Assembly (NCBI GenBank): GCA_009889585.1
Contig: WUQV01000031.1
Location: 1 to 20,220, forward strand
Length of the DNA: 20,220 nucleotides
DNA from: Candidatus Bathyarchaeota archaeon
Lineage (GTDB): Archaea > Thermoproteota > Bathyarchaeia > Bathyarchaeales > WUQV01
Direction: 5' to 3'
This document shows positions 1-6,646 of this stretch, one piece after another. Below the pieces are notes generated by a model that was not told where the DNA came from, did not search any database, and saw only the letters and a program-made list of their open reading frames with translations. Position 1 is the first letter of the stretch; each line of letters begins with the position of its first letter. A program made the position numbers and the translations under genes.

Positions 1-1
1 G

Positions 2-202
2 CTCGAAGGAGTTAAGGAGCCTTGGGAGCTTAAGGACCTCGTCATCTCGTTAAGGGATAAGTACGTAGAAGCTCGTTACTTAGCGAGGATAGAGGAGGAG
101 CTCAAGAGGATAAGGGAGAGCGTAGAAGTTAAGGAGGTTAAAGCCCCTCTTTTAGTTCAAGAGCGAAAGGAAAAGAAACGCGAAGATAAAATGGAAGGCT
201 GA
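2..202 (+). CDS. C-terminal tail of an unknown charged protein (5' end outside window)
   Basis: The frame starting at base 2 is open from the window edge to a TGA at 200-202, giving 66 residues. The tail is rich in Lys, Glu and Arg and reads as a long helix, possibly coiled coil, between about residues 10 and 50, followed by a very basic end. I recognise no family. It converges on the peptidase gene that ends 24 bases later on the other strand. Regular codon use and the clean stop suggest a real gene, but only the end is visible and no function can be assigned. Confidence 0.5.
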   Translation, partial: LEGVKEPWELKDLVISLRDKYVEARYLARIEEELKRIRESVEVKEVKAPLLVQERKEKKREDKMEG

Positions 203-225
203 CGAGCTTAATTTAAACCGAGCTA

Positions 226-2046
226 TCACTTGACTTCGGATATAAGCTCGACTTCACGAAGAAAGTTCAACATCGAAGTTATATGATCCTTACTTATATC
301 GCCTCCGAACTCCGCCCTTAACTTATTAATCAACTCAGTAGTTGAAATAGGCTTATCTAACAACATAGGCAAAGCGTTCATAAGGACCGTATGATAATAC
401 TTCTTCTCCTCTAATAACTCTTTAAGCCATGCAACCTTCTCCTCTCCAAACCTCCTTATTAGCCATCGAAGCTGCACTGGTCCCTTAAAATTTCTAACAT
501 AACGCTTCTCCTCTGCTTCAACTTCACTCTTCACATATTCCATTCTTAGTAAGGAAGCTAATTCTTTACTTATCATTTGAACAGCTGAAGAAAAGCTCTC
601 ACATAGATATATTTTCCGTAACTCATACACATCCTTAGTTTTACTCATTAAAGCTTCGCCTAACTCCTCATTAAGTAAGCTCATAAAGTAATGATAAACG
701 TATCCCTTTAACTCTGGGTACCTTTCTATCGACGCGGACTTATACGCCGCAGCGCCAGCAGCTACGGCAATCATCCTTAACGCCGTCGGATCCACTTTGT
801 CCACCGTATCTTGATCGCTATGATAGAACCTATCGGGCCATTGGTTCACCATAAACGCTGGCACTCCAAAGTCAAGATAGATATCATGATCGCTTCCGCA
901 TTCGTATCCAATCGAACTGAACCTTATCGAAAGCGCCTTCCTCGGGCTGCTGAACGGCGATATCGTCGAGAAGGCCTTTTTCAACTCATAATGAAGGACG
1001 GCTTCAACGTAACTAGTGGCGAAGTGAGGCGCCCTTATGAGCATTAACGTCGAGCCAGTAAGCTCTTGCCTTTCGCCTATCATATCGAGGTTTATCGCCG
1101 CGATAGCCCTTCTTCCTTCGTTCAAGAGGAAGGCTATCGAGCCGTAGTACTCTGGGTACCAACAGAAGCTAATGCTTCGAACGGGTTTATCGAGCTTCCC
1201 TTCGTTTAAGGCCCTTTTCATCGAGAGCGCTAACTCCATGAGCCCGGCCGAGCCGCTTGCGTTATCGTTCGCAGTGCCGCCTGGGTGACAGTAATGGGCT
1301 ATTAAATCCAACTTCTCCTCACTATTCCCCTCGATGATGGCTTCGACCACCTTCATCTCCGCCTTTTCCCTATAGCAAGCGTCAACCTTCGCCTTCAACA
1401 CAACATCCTTCCCCCTTTCCAACGAACTTAAGATCTCGCCCGCCGTCTTCCGAGAGATGCTTAAAGCCACCGCCTTAGCATCCTTCGCTTCCTCCTCATT
1501 CAAGAAAAGCCCAAGGTAAGGCACGGCTTCCTCCGGACCTTCCCTTTTGTAGAGCAAGATCCCAACGGCGCCCTTCTTCGAAGCCATTTTGTAAACGGAG
1601 TAAGGGCCTCCGTACGCTATGACTAACTTGCCTTCGACCGCCTTGCCCTCGTAATCCCTTTCGCCTTCGCCTTTGCCTACGTTAACCACCGAAGCCTCCA
1701 TTTCGCCCCTTGGGCTATGCGTTACGACCAAGGTCTTCGATCGAACGAAGTTGTGAAGGAGCTTTTCCTCGGGCTTAAGCATGAAGAGCTCAGCTGAACG
1801 AACGTCCCATCCAACCGGGGCTTCTAAAAGCCCGTAATCTCTCGCATAAGGATAAGAGTGGCCCTTTACGTTCAAACCGCCTTCGTGAAGCACCTTCGTG
1901 ATGTAGTCGGAGGCTAGCTCTAAGCCTGACGAGCCTTGAATTCGGTGATAACTCGATAACGCCACGAGGAAGCTTATGCACTCCGACTCTGAGAACTCCG
2001 ATGAAATGGCTTGATACGGATCCACAAATGCTATGATCGAGGTCAA
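226..2046 (-). CDS. M28/DUF4910-like zinc aminopeptidase with PA domain
   Basis: A predicted co-catalytic zinc aminopeptidase of 606 residues. An N-terminal region with the family's usual 'HRIQGS' start (residues 34-39) leads into a PA-type insert at about 110-220, then the peptidase core. Likely metal and catalytic residues are H251/H254 in 'AHYCHPGG', D261 in 'NDNASG', E299 in 'WYPEYYG', D321 in 'NLDMIGE', and the 'YHSDQDT' motif around H409. The 'CHPGG...NDNASG' spelling resembles DUF4910/DUF2172 aminopeptidases more than classical M28. The last 130 residues look like a helical or winged-helix extension. No signal peptide is visible, so a cytosolic peptide-degrading role is inferred. The start is TTG at 2046; a GTG at 2025 is an alternative, and neither has a clear ribosome binding site. 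The gene is divergent from the SPOUT gene, with about 70 bases between them. Confidence 0.85.
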   Translation of the reverse strand: MTSIIAFVDPYQAISSEFSESECISFLVALSSYHRIQGSSGLELASDYITKVLHEGGLNVKGHSYPYARDYGLLEAPVGWDVRSAELFMLKPEEKLLHNFVRSKTLVVTHSPRGEMEASVVNVGKGEGERDYEGKAVEGKLVIAYGGPYSVYKMASKKGAVGILLYKREGPEEAVPYLGLFLNEEEAKDAKAVALSISRKTAGEILSSLERGKDVVLKAKVDACYREKAEMKVVEAIIEGNSEEKLDLIAHYCHPGGTANDNASGSAGLMELALSMKRALNEGKLDKPVRSISFCWYPEYYGSIAFLLNEGRRAIAAINLDMIGERQELTGSTLMLIRAPHFATSYVEAVLHYELKKAFSTISPFSSPRKALSIRFSSIGYECGSDHDIYLDFGVPAFMVNQWPDRFYHSDQDTVDKVDPTALRMIAVAAGAAAYKSASIERYPELKGYVYHYFMSLLNEELGEALMSKTKDVYELRKIYLCESFSSAVQMISKELASLLRMEYVKSEVEAEEKRYVRNFKGPVQLRWLIRRFGEEKVAWLKELLEEKKYYHTVLMNALPMLLDKPISTTELINKLRAEFGGDISKDHITSMLNFLREVELISEVK

Positions 2047-2114
2047 GCGCTTATTAACTTTATCGTCGCCACGTTAGCCGTTCGGAAACCTTTTCCTAAA
2101 GGAGCCCTTTAACG

Positions 2115-2987
2115 ATGATGAAAAGCGCCATGGAGTACCATCCGAAGTTCTCGATGGCGATACCTGCTTCGATCGTATCAGACGTGCCCCACCTTCGCGA
2201 GAAGACGGCGAAGGTCGGGACGATAGCTCGCGCGGCTGCCATCTTCCGAGTGGATGAAATCATAATCTTTCCAGATCGACCTGACGTAGATCAAAGCGAT
2301 GAAATCAAGTTCGTCGAGACCATTCTCTCTTACATGGAAACCCCTCAGTACTTAAGGAGGAGGTTATTCGACATCAGGCCGGAGTTACGTTACGTAGGGA
2401 TCTTACCCCCTCTTCGCACTCCGCATCATCCATCGCCCGAGGCGACGAAGAAGTTGAAGGCCGGGGACTTTCGCGAGGCAGTCGTAACCTCCTTAACGAA
2501 GGATGGATCGTGGGTTGACGTAGGCTTAGATCGAGAGGCCTTCCTTCGCGGCGTCAAGCTACGTCTTAACGAGCGTTTAACGGTGAAGGTTACCAAGGTC
2601 GGTAAGGAGCTAGAGGTCGCGTTAGCGAGCAAGGACGAGATCAAGGCCTATTGGGGTTATTGCGTCACGATCTCTAAGGTACCACTCGGACGGCTGTTAA
2701 GATCGCGCCCTTGGGATCTGACGATAGCCGCGTCTAGGCACGGAAGCGCTTTCATGGAGGTAAAGGACGCCTTGGTGGAGCGCTTAAGAAGAGCGAGGAC
2801 GAAGTTCATCGCCTTCGGCGCTCCGGACAAAGGTATGTACGAGATATTCGCTCAAGAGGGCTTGAACTTGAACGAAGTTGTGGACTTCGTCGTAAACACG
2901 ATCCCTGGGCAAGGGACTGAAACCGTTCGAACGGAGGAGGCGATTTACGCTACATTAGCTATCCTTAACTTATTCGCATCGAGTTAA
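2115..2987 (+). CDS. SPOUT-superfamily RNA methyltransferase (DUF171 type)
   Basis: A 290-residue protein of the archaeal/eukaryotic DUF171 SPOUT family (relatives of human SPOUT1/C9orf114), expected to bind S-adenosylmethionine through a trefoil knot and methylate RNA. Seen in the sequence: an N-terminal Rossmann-like part beginning 'SMAIPASIVSD', an OB-fold-like beta-rich insert around residues 115-175, and the C-terminal knot with 'FGAPDKG' and 'VVNTIPGQGTETVRTEEAI'. The length is normal for the family. The ATG at 2115 lies ten bases after AAAGGAG (2098-2104), a good ribosome binding site; the next codon is also ATG. In other archaea this gene often precedes the ribosomal L3 operon. Here it is followed six bases later by transposon debris. 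The exact RNA target cannot be read from sequence. Confidence 0.9.
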   Translation: MMKSAMEYHPKFSMAIPASIVSDVPHLREKTAKVGTIARAAAIFRVDEIIIFPDRPDVDQSDEIKFVETILSYMETPQYLRRRLFDIRPELRYVGILPPLRTPHHPSPEATKKLKAGDFREAVVTSLTKDGSWVDVGLDREAFLRGVKLRLNERLTVKVTKVGKELEVALASKDEIKAYWGYCVTISKVPLGRLLRSRPWDLTIAASRHGSAFMEVKDALVERLRRARTKFIAFGAPDKGMYEIFAQEGLNLNEVVDFVVNTIPGQGTETVRTEEAIYATLAILNLFASS

Positions 2988-2992
2988 GCGAG

Positions 2993-3320
2993 ATGGCTCC
3001 AACCATAGAAGACATAGTTGAGAAGGCGAAAAAGTTTAATGCAGTTATAGTTCTCGGAGAATTGAATGGTGTATGAAGCAAAGCGAGAGGTAGACTGTTG
3101 AACCGTACAGTCCGTCATTTCCTACTATCGCTTAACATGGATGATGACCTATAATGCATCGTGGTAGGGTATAGCTCTCCATAAGCTTAGAGAAGACGGC
3201 ACCTCCAAGATATGTTATGAATTTGGAAACGTTGGAAGGCTCAGCTTAAGGCTTCATTCTCTGCCTGCCTATGGCTTAAAATATAACGCCGATCTAAACG
3301 GAGCCATAAACCTCCCTTAG
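2993..3320 (+). pseudogene. Decayed TnpB (IS200/IS605/IS607 OrfB) C-terminal remnant
   Basis: Three reading-frame pieces line up with the C-terminal half of a TnpB nuclease. The first (from 2993) ends in 'NAVIVLGELNGV' then a stop, matching the RuvC-II 'IVLEDLNGI' region. Next comes 'SKARGRLLNR', the usual Arg-rich segment. After a frame change comes 'REDGTSKIC', and finally 'KYNADLNGAINLP' and TAG at 3318-3320, the RuvC-III end. The zinc-finger cysteines are mostly lost ('ICYEFG', 'LPAYGL'), and there are several stops and shifts, so it is not functional. No matching N-terminal half or tnpA is visible nearby. It is a different TnpB subtype from the one at 8016-9211, whose C-terminal motif reads differently. 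Confidence 0.75.
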
Positions 3321-3400
3321 CTTGTCCTAGTGGGCATTTAATAAGGTAAGCGTTGCTTTAGCTCAGTTCATGAGGTAGCATTAGTGCTCGCTACCAAAAG

Positions 3401-3428
3401 CTTATATGTGGGTACATATTATACCCAC
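3401..3428 (+). promoter_or_regulatory. TATA-like box and palindromic operator of the first vapBC pair
   Basis: A TATA-like CTTATATG at 3401-3408 is followed at once by an inverted repeat with perfect 7-base arms, GTGGGTA (3408-3414) and TACCCAC (3422-3428), around a 7-base AT-rich spacer. It sits 12 bases before the TTG start of vapB, where archaeal transcription would begin about 25 bases after the TATA box. A palindrome on the start site is where a VapB dimer or VapBC complex typically binds to repress its own operon. Binding is inferred. Confidence 0.5.
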
Positions 3429-3440
3429 ACAGGCAAGAAT

Positions 3441-3668
3441 TTGAGGGTAATAGTTGTCGAAAAACGCGGGAGGATCACGCTGCCCTCAGAGATCAGGAGG
3501 GCCCTTGGGATAAAAGAGGGTACGATGCTAGAGGCCGCTATCGAGGGGGGCAAGATCGTGCTTAGGCTCGCGAGGAGGGCCTCAGCCAAGGACCTCTTAG
3601 GGATCGCTGGAACGGAGCGCGTCGATTTAAGAGAAGTTGAGCAAGCGTTAGGGTATGGGCGCGATTAG
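3441..3668 (+). CDS. vapB: VapB-type antitoxin, AbrB/SpoVT fold
   Basis: A 75-residue antitoxin predicted to neutralise the PIN toxin encoded next to it. The N-terminal AbrB swapped-hairpin DNA-binding domain is plain: 'EKRGRITLPSEIRRALGIKEG', then 'LEAAIEGGKIVLR'. The C-terminal 35 residues would wrap the toxin. I place the start at TTG 3441 because the protein then has the usual VapB length and N-terminus. The open frame extends back to a GTG at 3384, but that would put the TATA-like box and palindrome inside the coding region. The end overlaps vapC by 14 bases, as is common for toxin-antitoxin pairs. Confidence 0.85.
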   Translation: MRVIVVEKRGRITLPSEIRRALGIKEGTMLEAAIEGGKIVLRLARRASAKDLLGIAGTERVDLREVEQALGYGRD

Positions 3669-4071
3669 GCGGTTCGTAGATTCAAACGTTTTCATATACC
3701 TTATGCTTAAAGATCCTGATTATAGCTCTACAGCCCTAAATATACTCCTGAGGTTTGAGGAAGGCGTTGAAATCGGCTATACATCTACGTTTGTTCTAAG
3801 CCAAGTCTTGGCCCATTTAATTAGAAGGGGTAGAATAGAGGCCGTTGAAAAACTCTACGACTACCTTGAGGGCGCACTAATAGTAGTCGTAGAAACTCTG
3901 CGGGACGATTTTGATAATGCAAGGAAGCTTAAAAGAGGCCTCGGACTTCCTTGGGAGCTATGGGACGATCTTGTGATAGCATCTCAAATGATCAGGTATA
4001 ACATCAGAGAAATATACTCAAACGACTCGGACTTTGACTTGATAAAGGATATCAAGAGAATCTTTAAGTAA
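3655..4071 (+). CDS. vapC: VapC-type PIN-domain ribonuclease toxin
   Basis: A 138-residue PIN-domain protein, the toxin partner of the preceding AbrB antitoxin, expected to cleave RNA with Mg2+ or Mn2+. Visible acidic residues are D9 in 'FVDSNVFIY', D104/D105 in 'WELWDDLVIASQM' and D124/D126 in 'SNDSDFD'. The second acidic position of the PIN centre, normally Glu in a 'xxEV' context, appears to be Q50 in 'TFVLSQVLAHL', so activity may be reduced unless another acid substitutes. The ATG lies inside the end of vapB, giving translational coupling. The length is ordinary for VapC. Confidence 0.85.
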   Translation: MGAIRRFVDSNVFIYLMLKDPDYSSTALNILLRFEEGVEIGYTSTFVLSQVLAHLIRRGRIEAVEKLYDYLEGALIVVVETLRDDFDNARKLKRGLGLPWELWDDLVIASQMIRYNIREIYSNDSDFDLIKDIKRIFK

Positions 4072-4517
4072 TTTAGAGTTCGAACTCGATTACGCTATGA
4101 ACAAATGCCTCTTTACGTCAAAATAATTATGTCCGAAAAGGTGTTGAGTACAACTTAAAATGGTTTAAGGGCGCCCTTTTACGTAATCGTTGGCCACGCC
4201 CTCCTTAGGTATGCTTGAGGGAAAGCCTCATGTATTAGACGTGGCCGTAAGAGGAGCCTCTAGCGACTAAGTTGACCTCTTCATCCGACATCGAAAGACC
4301 TCTAAAGTCTTACGTGAGCGCTGCGTACATGCCCTTGCTGCCCTCTCAACTACCGTGTACTTAAAAATGACCTTACTTAAAAGATGATCGCGCCAATATC
4401 ATTCAACATGATCCCGATCTTAGCAGGCTATAACCTTCCGCACTCAACTAATAATCCTCAACGAGATTTCCAAGAAATACGGTGAGGTTACTACGCAGAA
4501 GGTTCTAACTCAGGTTA
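4072..4517. other. Intergenic stretch with small palindromes and coding-like debris
   Basis: There is no intact gene here. Just after vapC there is a perfect 12-base palindrome GAGTTCGAACTC (4076-4087). A second, AAGGGCGCCCTT (4167-4178), is followed by two more T's and could end vapBC transcription. A larger stem-loop at 4192-4246 is listed separately. From 4210 a frame reads through one TAA with protein-like content to about 4389. Another stretch, 'ILNEISKKYGEVTTQKV', occupies roughly 4456-4506 and runs open to a stop overlapping the end of cysS. These look like relics of one or two lost genes that I cannot identify. Confidence 0.4.
4192..4246. other. Candidate structured RNA or stem-loop
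   Basis: GGCCACG (4192-4198) pairs perfectly with CGTGGCC (4240-4246). Inside the enclosed 41 bases a second perfect hairpin, TGAGG-GAAAG-CCTCA, lies at 4216-4230. Two nested helices in 55 bases are more than expected by chance, but no known RNA family is recognised. It lacks tRNA arms and C/D boxes. It could be a terminator region, a small RNA or a relic of a mobile element. Confidence 0.3.
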
Positions 4518-5942
4518 TTAGCTTTTTATAAACCACAAAGTCTTATCCTTTTGATCAACTAATCTCACTCCTAACCTATTTAGCTCAAATCTTATCCAAT
4601 CAGCAATCTCCCAATCCTTAGCTAGCCTGCGCCTTCTCCTAACTTCTATTATCAACTCTATTAATTTCCCCACTAGCCCTTCGATTTTAGCAGCTTCTAA
4701 AACTTCTCCTTCGGCTACTCCGAAAACTCTAGAGAAAGACTTTAAGAAGCTAAAACCATAAGCAAGTAGAGGATAATTCTTGCCCTCCATGATAGCTTTA
4801 TTCATTATAGTAAGAATAGAGAACAAATAAGGCATAGCTTTCATAGCATTGAAATCTTCCTCTAAGCTCTTGAAGAATCTCTCAACTTCTTTCTGTAGCA
4901 CCTTAAGTTCTCTAATCTCTTCTTCGTTTAATTTACTTGGAACTTCCATCTCCCTTAAGAGGCCCTTAGTGAGCCTAATTGTATTAAGTATTCTAGCATA
5001 ATTTTTAGAGGCTTGATCCAACCCTTCATAAGTGAAATCTAAAGGGCTTCTATAATGAGTACTCAACATATAAAGCCTAATGACATCAGCATCATATTTT
5101 TCTAGCACATCCTTAGCTATAATAATATTTCCCAAGCTCTTGCTCATCTTCTCCCCACCTACAGTTAAATATCCAATATGAATCCAATACTTAACCCAAG
5201 GCCTCTTTCCAAAAGCACATTCGCTTTGAGCTACTTCATTCTCATGATGAGGAAATATTAAATCCCTTCCCCCTCCATGTATATCAAATTGTTCTCCTAA
5301 GTACTTGCTACTCATAACTGAGCATTCTATATGCCAACCAGGTCTTCCAGGCCCCCAAGGAGAATCCCAATAAGGCTCTTTAGGTTTGGCCTTCTTCCAT
5401 AAAGCGAAGTCATAAGGCCTTTTCTTTTCCATTAAAAACTCTAATTCTTGCTCCCATTCCTCTTCCTTTGTAGCTCCAGATAGAGCTCCATAGTAAGGGA
5501 ACTTATCCACTTCAAAATATACACTTCCTCCACTTTCATAAGCATAACTTCTTTCCATTAATGATGAAATGAACTTCACTATATCCTCTATATGATCTGA
5601 AACCTTAGGCATTACATGAGGACTTAAAACATTAAGTTTATTCATAACCTCTACATATTCCTTAATATAAGTTTCAGTGAGTTCTTTCCAATACATGCCT
5701 TTCTCTAGGGCCCTGTTTATTATCTTGTCATCTACGTCAGTAATATTAGAAATGTGGAATACCTCATATCCTTTGAACTCTAAGTACCTCCTAATGAAGT
5801 CAAAATTTACAATTGTTCTTACATGCCCTACATGAGTATGATCATAAGGAGTAGGGCCACATACGTACATTTTGACTTCAGGCGGAGATAAAGGAATGAA
5901 TTCTTCCAAGCTCTTCGAAAGCGTATTATAAACCTTGAGCAT
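4518..5942 (-). CDS. cysS: Cysteinyl-tRNA synthetase
   Basis: A class I aminoacyl-tRNA synthetase of 474 residues that charges tRNA-Cys in the cytosol. The HIGH signature appears as 'HTHVGHVRT' (about residues 37-40) and the KMSKS loop as 'GEKMSKSLGN' (about 265-269). Zinc ligands are C28 in 'YVCGPTPYD', C207 in 'WHIECSVMS', and the His/Glu of 'FPHHENE' at about 232-236. The length is normal. I prefer ATG 5942 because the family begins 'MLKVYNTL'; a GTG at 5951 adds three residues. The gene is unusual in composition: bases 4741-5880 contain only about five CpG dinucleotides, whereas neighbours such as 2115-2987 are dense in CpG, which suggests acquisition from another lineage. Many methanogens use SepRS/SepCysS instead, so its presence also narrows the host. 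Confidence 0.97.
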   Translation of the reverse strand: MLKVYNTLSKSLEEFIPLSPPEVKMYVCGPTPYDHTHVGHVRTIVNFDFIRRYLEFKGYEVFHISNITDVDDKIINRALEKGMYWKELTETYIKEYVEVMNKLNVLSPHVMPKVSDHIEDIVKFISSLMERSYAYESGGSVYFEVDKFPYYGALSGATKEEEWEQELEFLMEKKRPYDFALWKKAKPKEPYWDSPWGPGRPGWHIECSVMSSKYLGEQFDIHGGGRDLIFPHHENEVAQSECAFGKRPWVKYWIHIGYLTVGGEKMSKSLGNIIIAKDVLEKYDADVIRLYMLSTHYRSPLDFTYEGLDQASKNYARILNTIRLTKGLLREMEVPSKLNEEEIRELKVLQKEVERFFKSLEEDFNAMKAMPYLFSILTIMNKAIMEGKNYPLLAYGFSFLKSFSRVFGVAEGEVLEAAKIEGLVGKLIELIIEVRRRRRLAKDWEIADWIRFELNRLGVRLVDQKDKTLWFIKS

Positions 5943-5956
5943 AATTCTCACACCAT

Positions 5957-6073
5957 TTATCCATTAAAATGCCTCCATCGATAAAAAGCATTAACAACGA
6001 ATCCATCGGTAACTTCAAATTTCCATGTATCATATTCACGCTTGCGATGATCGTATGTGATGCTTAAGAGCAT
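5957..6073 (-). CDS. Possible small ORF or gene remnant upstream of cysS
   Basis: A 38-codon frame from ATG 6073 to TAA 5957-5959, ending 14 bases before the cysS ATG on the same strand. The peptide ('TYDHRKREYDTWKFEV...', ending 'RWRHFNG') has protein-like composition with many aromatic and charged residues. No family is recognised, and it may be the tail of a decayed larger gene. A TATA-like ATAAATAAG on the minus strand (6114-6122) lies about 40 bases upstream and could be the promoter for this ORF and cysS. Confidence 0.3.
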   Translation of the reverse strand: MLLSITYDHRKREYDTWKFEVTDGFVVNAFYRWRHFNG

Positions 6074-6321
6074 TGCTTCTTACGTCCTCAAGCTCCTTGG
6101 AAGGCTCTGCCGGCTTATTTATCTTTTGGTTTTCAGTAGCTAGCCGCTCATGGTTAAGGCGTGAAAGACGGCAGGGGCGCTTTTATCTTAAGCACTTAAA
6201 GTTTTCCGATAGCCTGAGGAGTTAGTTAACGCTTAGCTGCTCCTCATTACTTCTTCTTCCTCACGTGCATCATTTAAGGTTTTTCATGCGTACTCTTAAA
6301 GTCATAGCTTAAGGTTAATAG
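6074..6321. other. Non-coding stretch with one hairpin
   Basis: No gene is supported here. A perfect 7-base inverted repeat, TGAGGAG (6215-6221) and CTCCTCA (6240-6246), encloses an 18-base loop that itself contains GTTAAC. It is most simply a terminator or decayed sequence. The minus-strand TATA-like box at 6114-6122 is noted with the small ORF upstream of cysS. Confidence 0.3.
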
Positions 6322-6505
6322 CTTAAGATTCGTAGGAAGGACGGCGGCGTATACAGCTTCAACTGTGACGCGGCTTTTAATTAAAGGCCTTATAAGGGAG
6401 AAGGGCATAATACCGCTGGAAAGGCTTGGTATGAAAGAGGATGTATTCAATAGGATTATTCTATTTACGTTTCAAGAGATAGCTTATCAAGCCGTCGATT
6501 TCTAG
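6322..6505 (+). pseudogene. Decayed C-terminal fragment, possibly saccharopine-dehydrogenase-like
   Basis: Two coding-like pieces sit in different frames. The first (6322-6384) contains 'IRRKDGGVYSFNCDAAF'. The second (6371-6505, ending TAG) contains 'GLIREKGIIPLERLGMKED' followed by 'VFNRII'. The 'EKG-IP-ERLGM' pattern resembles the C-terminus of archaeal saccharopine dehydrogenase/reductase-like proteins, which often close with 'GxxxKGVxPPExLG'. Most of the gene and its start are missing, and a frame change separates the pieces, so it is a relic. The family call is a tentative match from memory. Confidence 0.4.
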
Positions 6506-6646
6506 CTCCAAGAGGTTAATAGAAGGATTTAAAGTTGGTTTTAGTAAAAGTTGAGGATGTTTAAATAACTGAGCCTTAAATGAAGCTTAAATGAAGCGAT
6601 CATCAAGGGGTTAAGGAGGCTCGAAGACGTTAGGTCGCCTAATCGC

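Noticed and set aside
811..1981. Open frames of 60-80 codons opposite or within the aminopeptidase gene
   Set aside because: They overlap a gene with clear zinc-peptidase motifs, have no family features and arise from its codon bias.
3384..3440. N-terminal extension of vapB from GTG 3384
   Set aside because: It would place the TATA-like box and the operator palindrome inside the coding region and make the antitoxin longer than usual.
4076..4087. GAGTTCGAACTC considered as a tRNA T-arm
   Set aside because: No matching acceptor, D or anticodon stems lie upstream; it is only a short palindrome.
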